The translations under genes and the position numbers were made by a program. Below the pieces are notes generated by a model. It searched no databases. It saw only the letters and a program-made list of their open reading frames with translations, and was not told the DNA's origin. 64,000 nucleotides of DNA. Source: Seriola aureovittata. Its lineage: Eukaryota > Chordata > Actinopteri > Carangiformes > Carangidae. This document shows, piece by piece, positions 23,996 to 34,665 of the stretch (position 1 is the first letter of the stretch; every line of letters begins with the position of its first letter). The stretch is taken from contig NC_079364.1 in assembly GCF_021018895.1 (NCBI RefSeq), forward strand, positions 30,604,201-30,668,200, in the 5' to 3' direction.

Positions 23996-24476
23996 CAGTG
24001 CATTCAGAAATTATTCAGACCCATTCCCCTTTTTCACATTTTCTTATTTTGCAGCCTTGTTAGGTATTTTCAAATTTACAAATACCCAGGAAGGCAGCTG
24101 CTTCCACCTCATGTCTTTGTGTTTGCTCTGATCTTTATTGCCACCTGTGAGACCTTATATAGATAGGTGTGTGTCTTTCCAAATCATGTCCAATCAGCTG
24201 AATTTACCACAGGTGGACTCCAATCAAGGTGTAGAAACATCTCAGAGATGAAATTTAAATTGTCATAAAAAAGGATGTGAACACTTATGTCAATGTGATA
24301 ATTTAGTTTTTCCTTTTAAATAAATTTGCAAAAATTTCTAAAATTCTGTGTTCACATTGACATTATGGGATATTGAGTGTAGATTGATGAGGGAAAAAAA
24401 TTAATTTAAATGATTTTAGAATAAGGCTGCAAAATAACAAAATGTGAAGGGGTCTGAATACTTTCTGAATGCACTG
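23996..24476. mobile_element. Non-autonomous Tc1-like element with intact inverted ends
   Basis: The left end CAGTGCATTCAGAAATTATT and the right end (reverse complement CAGTGCATTCAGAAAGTATT) are nearly identical inverted repeats. Both continue into CAGACCC, and AATAAGGCTGCAAAATAACA lies near the right end. These are the termini of a common teleost Tc1-like group. A TA flanks the left side (23,994-23,995); the right flank is CATA. The 481-bp interior keeps 5' untranslated landmarks (ACCACAGGTGGACTCCAATC) but no transposase. It is an internally deleted derivative that would depend on a transposase made elsewhere. Confidence 0.9.
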
Positions 24477-25119
24477 CATATAGATCACTTAAGATTGTGT
24501 CCTTAATAATCACTTAAATTAATTTCACTCTAACTGATATCAGAAATGGTTGGATCAGCATGTAGACAGATAGACGAGTGGATCATAGATGGGCAGATAC
24601 CAGACTGAATGGATCTAGATTATCAATCGAGGGTCTCTGTTGAGAGACCAACAGCCAGATATTTTAGGATATCAGATCTGTGGCTACAATGAAAAACTAA
24701 ACTGATATGAAACATTTTACCATCAGTAACTCAAAGTAAATGACTCACTGACTGCTTTCATTAATCTTGTCTCACATTCCAAACTAACCATCTATCTCTG
24801 TTAATCACACAATAGCATTAGACATAATTATGTTGCTGCATTGTAATAGCACATTGTGTACAGTCTTCAAATGTGACTCTGACCACCATGCTTTTAAAAC
24901 AAGGACACGTTTGTACAGGCAGCCTGCTACTCAAATTAAATATTTCTCTCCATACAGTGTAATGTACACCAGATCTTTGCAGAGGATAGTAACATGATAG
25001 TATGAAAATGCACAACAGAAAATATAACATCAAAATAGCAATTTTATACTTAAATTAATCATTTTTCTCTGTATCACACTGGCAATGTGTTCAATTTGCT
25101 GTTCTTGTGTTTTCTCTCT
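24477..25119. other. Non-coding stretch
   Basis: No gene or recognisable repeat is visible. Confidence 0.55.
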
Positions 25120-25320
25120 CCCTCTCACTAGGTAGGAGCCCTCAGCAGCAGAACCAGTAGCACAGTTAATAGTGGCGCTGCAATAACAATAAAATGTCAT
25201 CAATCTGTGGGCGCCTCCTGCCTCTGTCACACCAAGTTTGTACAGAGTAATGACATTAGACCCGGAGTAGCAGGCATGCTGCTCTCTTAAAGGCACCGCA
25301 CCTCCCAAACAAACAAACAA
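25120..25320. promoter_or_regulatory. Candidate conserved non-coding block
   Basis: About 200 bases of higher GC than the flanks. They contain GCTGCAATAACAATAAAATG and GTGGGCGCCTCCTGCC, and end in an (AAAC)n patch at 25,305-25,322. No coding or repeat-family match is seen. Texture-based candidate only. Confidence 0.25.
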
Positions 25321-25690
25321 ACATTACACCCATATAAAAATACGAAGGACAAGCATATGGAGCAGAAGACAGGGAGGAGTTAGAACAAAGCACTGAGGAA
25401 GAGAGGCAGACAGATACTAGTTCCTACAGCAGCCATTTTGAATTTATAAGGGCATATACAGATGCCATTGCCATGCGATGTCATCTGCAAATAAGTTTTA
25501 CTGTTCATTCTGCAAATGTCAGTTATCTGTTATTAAATTGTACACTTCTAAATATATTATTTTGCAATCGAGAGGAAGGCACTGCTGATTCACATTTTGA
25601 CAGTCTATGTAACAACCAGAAAGCTAAAAAGCTACAATATCAAATCATCATTCTACTTGTCCATCAGCATTGTAATGTAGCATAAACTAG

Positions 25691-25890
25691 CTAACAGGAA
25701 GTATGAGTAGCTAACGTTCTGGCCAGCACATACCTGTCAACTATTTTTCGGTATATTTTAGCAGTGTGCGTATTACTAATTATAAATTAACTAACAGGAA
25801 GTATGATTAGCAGTTCATGTAGCGAACATTCAGGCCAGCACATATTTAAAAACTTTTTATTGGTATATTTTAGTGTTGTGTGTATGTGTG
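25691..25890. repeat. Diverged 100-bp tandem duplication
   Basis: Two units with a 100-base period start at 25,691 and 25,791 with CTAACAGGAAGTATGA. Both contain GGCCAGCACATA, then GGTATATTTTAG near the end. They differ by scattered substitutions and small shifts, so the duplication is old. It is non-coding. Confidence 0.85.
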
Positions 25891-26294
25891 TATGTTTTCC
25901 CTCAGGGGTTCAAGTTCAACTTTTTTTACCACATAAAGCTTCACACATCTACACAGCTATAAATGTGTTTTGAGACTGAACAGCATGATTGGATAATGCT
26001 TCAGTGAAAAGAGGCCACTGCAGGCACACAGACAATAATTCACTCTAGGCAGTGCTTAGCTTTATAACTGTAAATACAAAATGTTTCAAAATGAGACTAT
26101 TGGGGGGTTGAGCACACACACAAGCTAGCTAAACGCAAACTTCAAAAACACTCAAGAAATCACATTTAGCAAATTTTAGTAAGTTTGTTTGAACAGGTGT
26201 TTACCTGATGGATTATGACAGCAACAGCTACAATTTTATAATATATCCACCAGGTCACATCAGGCAAGTTTATTCCTACATTTATACCCATCAG
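25891..26294. other. Non-coding stretch
   Basis: Nothing is recognised between the tandem duplication and the family E repeat. Confidence 0.5.
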
Positions 26295-26790
26295 GTCTAC
26301 CAACCTGAACGACCATGCAGATTGTTTTCTCAGTTTTCTTACTACCCTGTGACCCCCAGGAGAGCCTCTACGGGGGCAGTCACACTGGACCTTTGTATAG
26401 TACAGTACAAATATAGTAAACATCGAGTTAACTTTATGGAAGGGTCACAGCTTGGCTATGTTTGGGCACAAAAACCACGTGGTTAGGTTTTAGAGAAGAT
26501 ATGGTTTAAAGACGTTCGTTGTCATGGTCACAGTAATAAACACACAGTTAAATGATAATTATTAAAATAAACAGGAAACAAACCTTGGCCTGTTGTGTCA
26601 AAGTCGTGTGTTTTCTTAACCCATCTACCTAGGCTTCCTTCCACAGTGGACTCTGTCACTACTAACTGACTTCCTGTCATAATTATTACAGCTGCTGGAG
26701 GTCACCACAATAAAATGTAACTGTGGCTCATATTAAACTGCCTGCCTCCAGTTTTTTTAGGGGACAACTATCTTGTTAGAGCTGTTAAAG
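26295..26790 (+). repeat. Family E dispersed repeat, copy 1
   Basis: Landmarks are CCAACCTGAACGACCATG, AAAACCACGTGGTTAGGTTT, GTCATGGTCACAGTAATAA, AGCTGCTGGAGGTCACC and AATAAAATGTAACTGTGG. The same order recurs at 32,385-32,605 (right part) and 51,040-51,630. A minus-orientation fragment lies at 42,405-42,625. There is no coding capacity. I recognise it as a repeat common in fish genomes but cannot assign its class. Confidence 0.7.
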
Positions 26791-26835
26791 AGTTACAGAC
26801 AAAGACACATGGATGTAGAAACATACAGAATGTTT

Positions 26836-26857
26836 AAAAAAAAAAAAAAAAAAAAAA
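26836..26857. repeat. Poly-A run
   Basis: A run of 22 A residues. It does not clearly belong to a retrotransposed copy, because no cDNA-like sequence precedes it. Confidence 0.9.
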
Positions 26858-26891
26858 CCCAAAACAATCAGGTTGTTTATATAGTGTGAGA

Positions 26892-27200
26892 AATAAGATA
26901 AGATAAGATAATATAAGATAAGATGAACCTTTATTGATCCCTCACTAGGGAAATTCACTTGTTACTGCAGCATAGGAAAACGAGGTAGAAGAAAAAAACA
27001 AGTAGTATAAAGTAGAAAAATAACAAATCAACCATAAATAAGAAGCTATGTGCATTATAAGTACTTGCATTTGTAGAGATATTTACAAAGATATTTACAT
27101 AATGTGCAAACAGAGGAATAAGTAATAGCGTTCACATTAAAACGTATTGAAAATATTGAAATATTTTGCACAGAGCATTTGCATTATATAGCAAATGCCA
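26892..27200 (-). repeat. (AAGAT)n-ended tail of a non-LTR-type fish repeat, copy 2
   Basis: AAGATAAGATAAGATAAT repeats are followed by CCTTTATTGATCCCTCACT and AGGGAAATTCACTTGTTACT. On the minus strand this is a retrotransposon-like 3' end with a pentanucleotide tail. It resembles 21,343-21,720 and, more distantly, the plus-strand tail at 57,990-58,085. No reverse transcriptase is attached. Confidence 0.65.
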
Positions 27201-27492
27201 CTATACTCTATCATTCAGTGGATGTGAAATGCCTTGAGTTGAGTTGAGTGTGAGGATTGTATTAGATGCATTGTGCTAAGGTCAGTATTGGTACATGACA
27301 TGTGCCAACACCCAAACCTCACTGGTAATGACATTAATACTAAACACGGAAGATGTTACTCATCTTTGTGCATAAGACTGTTTAATTTCAATAATTCATA
27401 ATTTACCACTTTAGAAATATCATATCATGTGTGGGTTTGTGGAAATGCTTCTTTTACACATGTACATGAGTGTTTTTTTTCTTTTGTTATTT

Positions 27493-27496
<4 letters not shown>

Positions 27497-27567
<71 letters not shown>
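27497..27567. repeat. (TG)n microsatellite with one interruption
   Basis: A TG tract broken by a single GG at 27,532-27,533 and by GC near the right end. Frames through it encode cysteine/valine repeats and are not genes. Confidence 0.97.
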
Positions 27568-27739
27568 CATTGGTTTGTCTGTGGTCCTGTGTGCCAACAT
27601 GGGCTCATTGGGGTGTTCTGATCTGACTAACATCCATCTGCATGCCCGCTGCTGACACATCAGCCAAGAGCCTCCATCACTGACATACACACTTGGGGAA
27701 TGGGGGCTGGAGGGGGGCAGAAGTGTGAGAAGGAGACAT

Positions 27740-27741
<2 letters not shown>

Positions 27742-27825
<84 letters not shown>
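27742..27825. repeat. (GT)n microsatellite, 42 units
   Basis: The longest perfect dinucleotide tract in the window at 84 bases, about 175 bases from the previous TG tract. Confidence 0.98.
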
Positions 27826-27827
<2 letters not shown>

Positions 27828-27874
27828 GTGTAAGAGAACGAGGGAAGCAGGATGAGAGAGAGAGAGGGAGAAGC

Positions 27875-28110
27875 GGGGGTACTGGCCAGGCGACATTAAC
27901 CCTGCGCTGCCTGAGGCCAAGCCGTGCCACTGATCCTGTTTCTAATTCACCCCTGCTGGCAGTGCTAATGCCAGCCACTACCAGTTACCACACAATCTGC
28001 TCAGGGGACTGCCCAGCCCTGTTCAGTCCTACACCCACTTCTACAATAATCTGGGCTGAGCTATGCATAATGATTAGCATCCTTCTCAGACCTTCACATT
28101 AAGAGGAAAA
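27875..28110. promoter_or_regulatory. Candidate conserved non-coding block
   Basis: It lies just right of the long GT tract. It is repeat-free and GC-balanced, with TGCTGGCAGTGCTAATGCCA and GCATAATGATTAGCATCC (homeodomain-type cores). The overlapping plus frame comes from the GT tract. Candidate by texture only. Confidence 0.28.
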
Positions 28111-29860
28111 AATTATAATATATACTGACTTTACACAATAAAATGTTCTCAAAGCTCTAATTCATCTTGTTTTTACCTCAAGCCTTATTTTATTTTGTCG
28201 TGTTCTTCATCTTCCAGCTTTACAGGAATTAACCTGACCGTTTGATTTAATAAAAACATTAAGCATTCGTCTTATTTTGGATAATACTTTCACTGCATGG
28301 ATCATTCGAGATGAGTGCAGCACCACAATTAGATATTTGTTCAATTAAATGTCAATCCTTAAAATAAAATTTGATCTGAACATTTTACCTAATTGATTCT
28401 TGTTTGACAACATGTGTCTGATTGTGTGTGCTACAGTTATTTGTACCATGTTCTGTTTTATAATTTGCTGTCACCTTGTCTTAATCTGCTCCTATTATCC
28501 CTCCTCTCAGCCATCACCAACCTGCCTGTTAGCCACTATTCATGTAGAGCGTCTCTTAATTTTCCTCCCTCCCCTGCTGCTTCTCACTCACACTCCCTCA
28601 GTCTGTTTTGAGGTTGAACCAACACAATGCTTTTTGTTTTGTTTGTCTGTTCAAAAAAATCAAGCACTAATGACCATAATGAACATTCAACGCTGAACCA
28701 TGAAAATGTTGGTATGGTTAAAAGTTTTTTGGTAACTTTTTATTTCTATTTAATTTCTATTTTTTTTGGCAGCCAAACAGCCAAAGAGTATCAGCCCCAT
28801 AAAAGTGGGCATGCACAAACCACTGCCTTCTGCCATTTGAGGGTTGTGAGGTGGGGACTGGGCATGCTTCTGGTAACACTGGTCCATCTAACCATTGTAA
28901 AGATGACTGACATTGTCATGCTTCTGTCAGATTCTCCACCACCACCAATCAGTTGTGTCAAGTATCCTGCAAGCTGGTGATAATGGTAAACCAATGTCCA
29001 TCATGCCCCAGATTGAAAAAGTCAGAGCTCATTGATGCTCCCATCCCTCGATTCAAGAGAAGAAGTGAAGAGATTTCTCAATGACTCACTGGCTACCTCG
29101 TCAAATCCTGTCCTGTCCAGTTAGCCACAGCCAGCACCATGAACCAGACACTCTGACCTACTGCTGCTTATGTAACCAACTGGAAGATGAGCAAATTAAT
29201 TACCAGCCAAAAGCCCTGTGCCCCTCCCACCCCTCTCCATGATGATTGACCACCCAGTGGTACCACCGTAGGTCTCATGCTCATAGAGGTGATTCATCAG
29301 GCTGAATATTTTCTGTTGACCATTCCCCCAACAAACAAGTGTGGAGCTTGGACAACTGGAGAAACCCGAGTGATAATGACTAATAACACATGCAGCCACA
29401 TCTATGTGGGAATTCTTTGGACACTCTCTTGGGAGTCTTTTGAAATCACTGACTGAATCCCTCTGAAGCTGCATCATCATCCCTGAAAATGACCTATGGG
29501 AGATGAGTTGTCCTTATTAGTCTGTCCAATGGGTATTGTTCACAGGCACCAGCAGGAGTGAGAGGCCACATGTAAAACCTATACCCAGGACTATGTGGAG
29601 CATGTTCTAGAAACCTGAGAATGGGACGGCCCATTGGCACTGGTTGCAGGGGAGCGGTGTCAGTGTGTTTGCATCAGTCTCCGCCCCCAGGAAGACACGT
29701 GCAAACTCAACCCTGTTAGTCTCATGGCAGTTTAACATGTCTGATGTCTAAGTAAACAACCTGGTCACCAAACCTTTTGACAACAGATTTATGTTTACAT
29801 CAAAGATATAGATGCATGACTTACATGCTTCTTCAACATTTTCATAGCATATGTTAAAAT
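28111..29860. other. Non-coding stretch
   Basis: Several 65-117 codon frames overlap on both strands without recognisable motifs. The 28,780-29,760 interval is less AT-rich than its surroundings and could be a decayed transposable element, but no domain was recognised. Confidence 0.45.
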
Positions 29861-30058
29861 TTGCAGAACTGCAAAGCTTATACTTTAGTACAGGCACAAA
29901 ATATTCATAGATCTAAAGTTTACATTCACATCAAAAACTATCAATGCATGTTTGCAGATGATATTCTTCTCTTTTTGCATGACATAGAAAAACAGTCTGC
30001 AAGGCCGACAGCATTGGTTACTATAAGTTCATTTCTCATTATACAGCACAGCTTATGA
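29861..30058 (+). pseudogene. L1-type reverse transcriptase fragment (YADD-box region)
   Basis: The plus frame carries MFADDILLFLHDIEKQ followed by VTISSF. This matches the catalytic [YF]ADD box and downstream helix of L1/Tx1-type non-LTR reverse transcriptases. The two aspartates of the box are intact. Only about 45 residues around the box are alignable. Upstream palm motifs and the downstream thumb are missing, the frame closes after 65 codons, and no endonuclease lies nearby. It is a short dead remnant. Confidence 0.7.
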
Positions 30059-30236
30059 AGAAAACAAGGATGGATAATTTTTCACAGGCAACAAGCAGCG
30101 GATGCACTGCACAGGCTCACACATAACAAATCACACATCAGTAAGTGACTGAACACTGAGACCCTGTAGACAGCACACTGTATATATCAGCTTCATGGTC
30201 AAAGCAAAAAGCCTACAGTTTTACAGATAGTATAAT

Positions 30237-30335
30237 GTCACAGTTCATTCACTTAATGTCATTTCAGACCCTGCCACTCCCTGCTTCAGCCCTCCCACCT
30301 GACTACTTACCTGTTCCTCCTCATTCCCCTACATA

Positions 30336-30378
<43 letters not shown>

Positions 30379-30530
30379 ATTATATGGACATTGACTGCAT
30401 GTTTATTACCAAACATAGCGGCTCCCTAACTTCACTGCCTGTTTATCCTTGCCTGCATTTGTCTACCGAGCCTGAATAAAGGTGAACATATTTGAACTTG
30501 CATTTGAGTCCATCTACCTCCATGCCACAT
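30237..30530 (+). repeat. Dispersed repeat fragment, plus-orientation member of an inverted pair
   Basis: TGTCATTTCAGACCCTGCC near the left edge is matched in reverse complement by GGGTCTGAAATGACA near 30,900. The flanking bases also align over roughly 60-80 bases. A CCTGAATAAAGGTGAA polyadenylation-like signal at about 30,470 and TTGCATTTGAGTCCATC follow, a combination seen in fish LTR-type or retroposed repeats. An AT microsatellite interrupts it. Confidence 0.5.
30340..30376. repeat. (AT)n microsatellite
   Basis: A perfect AT tract of about 18 units within the dispersed repeat. Confidence 0.96.
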
Positions 30531-30654
30531 TCTTGTAAACAGAGATGAATATACACAGCCACAGAGACATTTAACCATTAGAAAAGTCAGACATTGTCAT
30601 ATCTCAGAACACATGGGACTCATATGCATGACTCATAGACACATATGAAATGAT

Positions 30655-30950
30655 GGCAGGCAGTGGTTGATAACAGGCTGGAACACCAGGTCAACAAGTT
30701 CAAAAACATGTAGGAGGTCACAACCATGCAGGAAAACCAGCCAGGGACAAAAAGGTGCAGGTGGAGATGGACCACTATATACACTGAAGAACTAACCAGG
30801 GAATGGGAAACAAGTGAGCAGTTGGGCGTTGGGGGGGATCAGGTAGCTGGAAGGTAGAAGGGGCTGGGGTTACTGCAGGGGCAAGTGGGAGTAGGGCAGG
30901 GTCTGAAATGACAAGGCAGTTAGTGAACATGACAAAGGCAGAGAGTGACT
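30655..30950 (-). repeat. Dispersed repeat fragment, minus-orientation member of an inverted pair
   Basis: This is the inverted counterpart of 30,237-30,530. It contains GGCAGGCAGTGGTTGATAAC, AGGAAAACCAGCCAGGGAC and, at its right edge, GGGTCTGAAATGACAAGGCA. The paired arms could form a long imperfect hairpin. No coding capacity is seen. Confidence 0.45.
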
Positions 30951-31018
30951 AAATACCTGAATGGACTGTGACACACAAACACATACACTCACAAACACAC
31001 ACACTCACAGAAAGAGAG

Positions 31019-31037
31019 GGAGAGAGAGAGAGAGAGA
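31019..31037. repeat. Short (GA)n tract
   Basis: A short purine dinucleotide run preceded by imperfect CA-rich sequence from about 30,970. Confidence 0.9.
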
Positions 31038-31883
31038 TTGTGCATGACTCACTTTACTCACCGTTGAAGTCCTTTCTCCTTTCCTTCTTGGAGATGAAGT
31101 ATTCATTTCATTCTTAATGTCCCACTGCATGTGTTGCTGTGATGACAGAACTCAGTCGCTGCTAACGAGTCTTACACAAACACTGCAGCTGATATCATTA
31201 GCAACACTGGAAAACAAGCTAACTCTCCCAGTTGTTTCTTGTAGATGCTGTTCATTGGGACGCCAGAGTATGACTGGCTTTACAGTTCACGTTGGAGTTT
31301 CTTTCCAGTAACTTGTCCATTCACAGATATTCACTGACATGACAGTAACTGCTTCTGTCTGTTTGATGCTTTTGATGTGTTTCTATCAAAGGATTCCAAC
31401 CTCACCTTTCTTCCTCTATGGTAAGGCTGCAATATTGTGTTTGACCACACACCGGCTGATATTTAGTGGCTGTTACGGCTCAGAAGGTCACTGATTCACT
31501 CATTTGAAAATTTGCTCATTTGACATTAAGTTCTGGTGACAGTTGTAGGCTTGAAACAGGTTCTGGGAGGAAGAGGAAGGGTACCTGACACAGGTGCAAC
31601 ACACTCACCACGATCATAGGATCACAGCCTAATCACATTTTTTTCACACTTAAATCACAGACTTTTGATGTCCTCAAAAAACAGTACCACCATTGAAACT
31701 TAAAAACAGATGGGTAACGGCTTCAGACTTGGCACAAGGATTTCAGTGACTGATCAGGACATTAAATTAAGTCAGCTCCTACATTTATCTCCACCTCTAC
31801 ATCCACTATGAACAAAAGTTTTTATATCAAATACGGAATGAAAGGTTGTCTCTCAGTTTCAAAAACTCGGCAGAGGAGGAATT

Positions 31884-32147
31884 TATCAACATGACAATGA
31901 TCCCAAACATCACACAACAGTTTGTAAAGAAAGAAAAATTGAAAACAATTACCTGCCCAAGTTGCCTATGTCGCCTATGTCTTCTAACCTTTGGAGTATT
32001 TCAAAGTGGAAGGAAAAACTTCTCCAGAAAAGAGCAGTTGTGAGGAAACAGAACGTTTCTCCACAGGTTTGTGCAGGACTGGTATCATCCACACTCAGGA
32101 GGATTGAATCTGTCATAGAAAATAAAGGTGGATGTACAAAATATTAA
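31884..32147 (+). pseudogene. Tc1-like transposase, C-terminal half with internal deletion
   Basis: One open frame runs from YQHDNDPKHHTTV to a GGCTKY stop. DNDPKH carries the second catalytic aspartate of Tc1/mariner transposases. The ending VCAGLVSS, then VIENKGGCTKY, matches the usual C-terminus. Between them the expected block WP-x-x-SPDLNPIENLW is shortened to LPMSPMSSNLW, so the third catalytic acid is missing. The sequence upstream of 31,884 is out of frame and degenerate. The termini were not identified. This is a different Tc1 lineage from the 2.1-4.1 kb element, judged by its ending. Confidence 0.8.
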
Positions 32148-32384
32148 AAAGTAAAAGACTGGAATCTCACTCATTATACAGAAACAACACAAACATAAAA
32201 ACTGTGGCTGTTGTTAATTGATAAGTTCAGATCACTAACTGTGAACTCTCCTTGGTACTGAAAACATGGTTTCACTTTGTCATTAACTGAATACAGATGT
32301 AGAGCAGGTGGTTACAGTAAAAGACACAATTAAGGTTGTTGAATGATCATGGATAAAAAAAAATATATTTATATATATTGAATA

Positions 32385-32605
32385 TCAATTTCACATAGGA
32401 AACAAACAGCCATCTCCTGTGTTCTGTCGAACCCAACATGGACTCTTTCACTTTATATCCTCTCACCTAATTTCCTTCTTTGCCTTTGTCATAATTGCTA
32501 CAGCTGCTGGAGGTCGCCTAACAATAAAACCTGGCTGTGGGTCGTAATAAGCCGGTTGCATGAACTATGGGGTCGTTTCTTTACAGGAGGACAGTCACAG
32601 TCCTG
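32385..32605 (+). repeat. Family E dispersed repeat, copy 2 (right part)
   Basis: It contains CACATAGGAAACAAACAG, CATCTCCTGTG, CATAATTGCTACAGCTGCTG, GAGGTCGCCTAACAATAAAA and TTTACAGGAGGACAGT. These match the right portions of the copies at 26,295-26,790 and 51,040-51,630. Confidence 0.65.
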
Positions 32606-33716
32606 TGTCAATGCCCTCTTCAAAGAGGTGACGGAGACAGAGGGAGAAAGAGCTGAGGGAAGCAGCTGTTTGGAAACCTTGAAACCTCTTTATCTAAATT
32701 AAAGTAAGCTTGTCTCCTTATACTTTGTTAAAAGAGGTTCATTTTTAACATTAGAACTGGACATTGTTCTTTTATGTGCTTACATCTTAATTTAATTCAA
32801 GATGTGGCCATGAATGCATGAGTAAAAAAAGAGATGGGAAAAAATTTGCATTCTGTACCAAAATATATATTTTTCTCTTTTACTTTTAAAAGGTTATTGA
32901 CTCATCTGGTATGGTCAGGGGAGATGAACTAAAATGGTAAAATATTAAATTAAGTTTTGATTGTTTGTTTGTTTTTTCCCCTTTGTTTAAGATATTGAAC
33001 CAAAACCCACAAGATGCCCAAGTTGCAAAAAACAAAAAGGTGATAAATCTTCAAATGAAATACAACATATGGAGATGTAAAGGAAAGAGACAAAGAAGAA
33101 AACTTGTTCAAAGACCAGCAGGAGCTGCTGTGATCTACAAACAGCCCCTTCTGAATGAGTGGTGGGCGAGCCACTGAAAAGTGTCCCTGCAGGAGAACCA
33201 TCATTCGATAGTTTTGTTCCAGCTGGATTCATGAGACCGGTCCAGAGGTCTCAGCAGCAGAGGAGCACAGGTAGTTAGTGTCAGGTGGTCCGGTAGACAA
33301 GGGAAGTGAACGCGATGGGGAGAGTGTTCACACGCTGTTGAGATATAGTTTGGTTCACAGGCACTGGAAGGTGTATTCCAGGCAGATTAATAAGGCTTTG
33401 ATCAATCCAGTATGAGGATATCCCACATCCAAACAGTTAGTATATAAGTGCCTTGTTATGCAATGAGATGATGTTGTAAGGTCCAGGTGTCTTTCTCTGT
33501 GTGGTGGGATTGTCCATATCATATCAAGTCTCTGCAGGTTTCAGCTTCACAGTTGTTGAAGAAGCACACACACTCCAGGCCCTGTTCCTCATGAAGAGAG
33601 CAAACAGTTTGAAAACACATGAAGCCTTTTTACCAGCTCTGAGCCTTATATCATGGAGTAGATACTGTAGATTCATACCAGCAGGAAGTGAGGCTCTCTG
33701 CCATGACTAAATGTGG
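32606..33716. other. Mostly unassigned, possibly part of the decayed retroelement
   Basis: No independent feature was recognised. The minus strand between about 33,500 and 33,716 may continue the integrase remnant that begins at 33,717, but frames are broken. Confidence 0.4.
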
Positions 33717-33856
33717 AGTAGAGTGAATGGAGAATCACAGCTGGAAATAACCGGTCCCATTCACCATCATTTTCATGAATGAGTTCAGCCAACTGTTTTT
33801 TATCAAGCAATGCATTTCCACAGGGGTGGTAAGGTGAAGTTCTTCTCTTTTCAATG
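33717..33856 (-). pseudogene. Ty3/gypsy-type integrase, core C-terminal remnant
   Basis: On the minus strand an open segment contains RRTSPYHPCGNALL, then ELIHENDGEWDRLFPAVI. SPYHP-x-GNA is the motif just before the last catalytic glutamate of Ty3/gypsy and related integrases, and the EWDRLFPAV stretch is the typical helix after it. The glutamate position is not conserved (LLDKK instead of x-VE-x-x). About 110 bases upstream on the same strand is the zinc-binding domain piece, so most of the catalytic core has been lost between them. Confidence 0.65.
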
Positions 33857-33966
33857 TTCAGTCTCTGATGATCTCATCTCAAAACAATACTTCTGGAGGT
33901 CCAGGTTCAGGAAAGTATCTCACAAATTAGTGCCAAGGTATTTGCTTTCTGATTTGACACATACTC

Positions 33967-34242
33967 TCACTCATGTGAGGTGAGCTCAGTGATATCTGTG
34001 CACTGGTCGTACTGTCCATATGGATTGTAGTTAAGCTCTGTGTTGTGGTACAGGTCTGTGAGCTTCACATGTATGACACAATCACAAAGGTTATCAATAT
34101 CAGACCTCATGCTTGGCCAATAACACATACTTAGGGCTTTGTTAAATGTGCGATCAGCAGTGCAATGACCAGAGCAGTGGTTGCCATGGAGAATGTTCAT
34201 AATCCCAGTGATTGATGTTGTGGGATTCAGCACTTGACACAC
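33967..34242 (-). pseudogene. Ty3/gypsy-type integrase, zinc-binding domain remnant
   Basis: The 91-residue minus frame contains LHGNHCSGHCTADRTF followed by YWPSMRSDIDNLCDCV. This fits the H-x3-H ... YWPGM-x-x-DI-x-x-C-x-x-C pattern of the integrase H2C2 zinc-binding domain. The two histidines are present. The last cysteine pair is altered to CDC. Sequence after it does not continue into a catalytic DDE core but into unrelated residues. The related core fragment lies downstream at 33,717-33,856. No LTRs, protease or reverse transcriptase were identified in flanking sequence. Confidence 0.72.
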
Positions 34243-34665
34243 AACTGGATTTCCTGGTGCAGTGTGAGCTTTTCAGCAGTGCATTACAGACTTAGAGAGG
34301 CCTAAACCTGATAACCTAGCCCATACCCTTGTCTTACAGACCTGACCCAACTGAAACCTGGTAGAAAGACTGGTACTGCCAAATATGAGCCCTAACCCTG
34401 ACCTGAAGTTATATTTTTGTTATTTCATCTTTAAATACAAAGTTCTATTATTGCTTTGGAAAGATTTTCTCACATATAAAAATGATTAAAGTCAGAACAG
34501 TAGCAGGCCAACACAGAATATAGCCAACAGCCCCAAACATGACATTATATAGGTTTAGCAGCAATACACAAATTGCACTTGACTACCAGCATTTTCCCAA
34601 TATGGGCTAGCTGCACCTGGCTGTTAAACCCAAAATGTATTTCCCAGCTGACACTGACCTCAGTC

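Noticed and set aside
26836..26857. Poly-A run as the tail of a processed pseudogene
   Set aside because: The upstream sequence is a family E repeat and unique AT-rich DNA, with no spliced-cDNA-like sequence or flanking duplication.
27487..27978. 163-codon minus frame and overlapping plus frames rich in His/Thr or Cys/Val
   Set aside because: They are products of two long TG/CA tracts.
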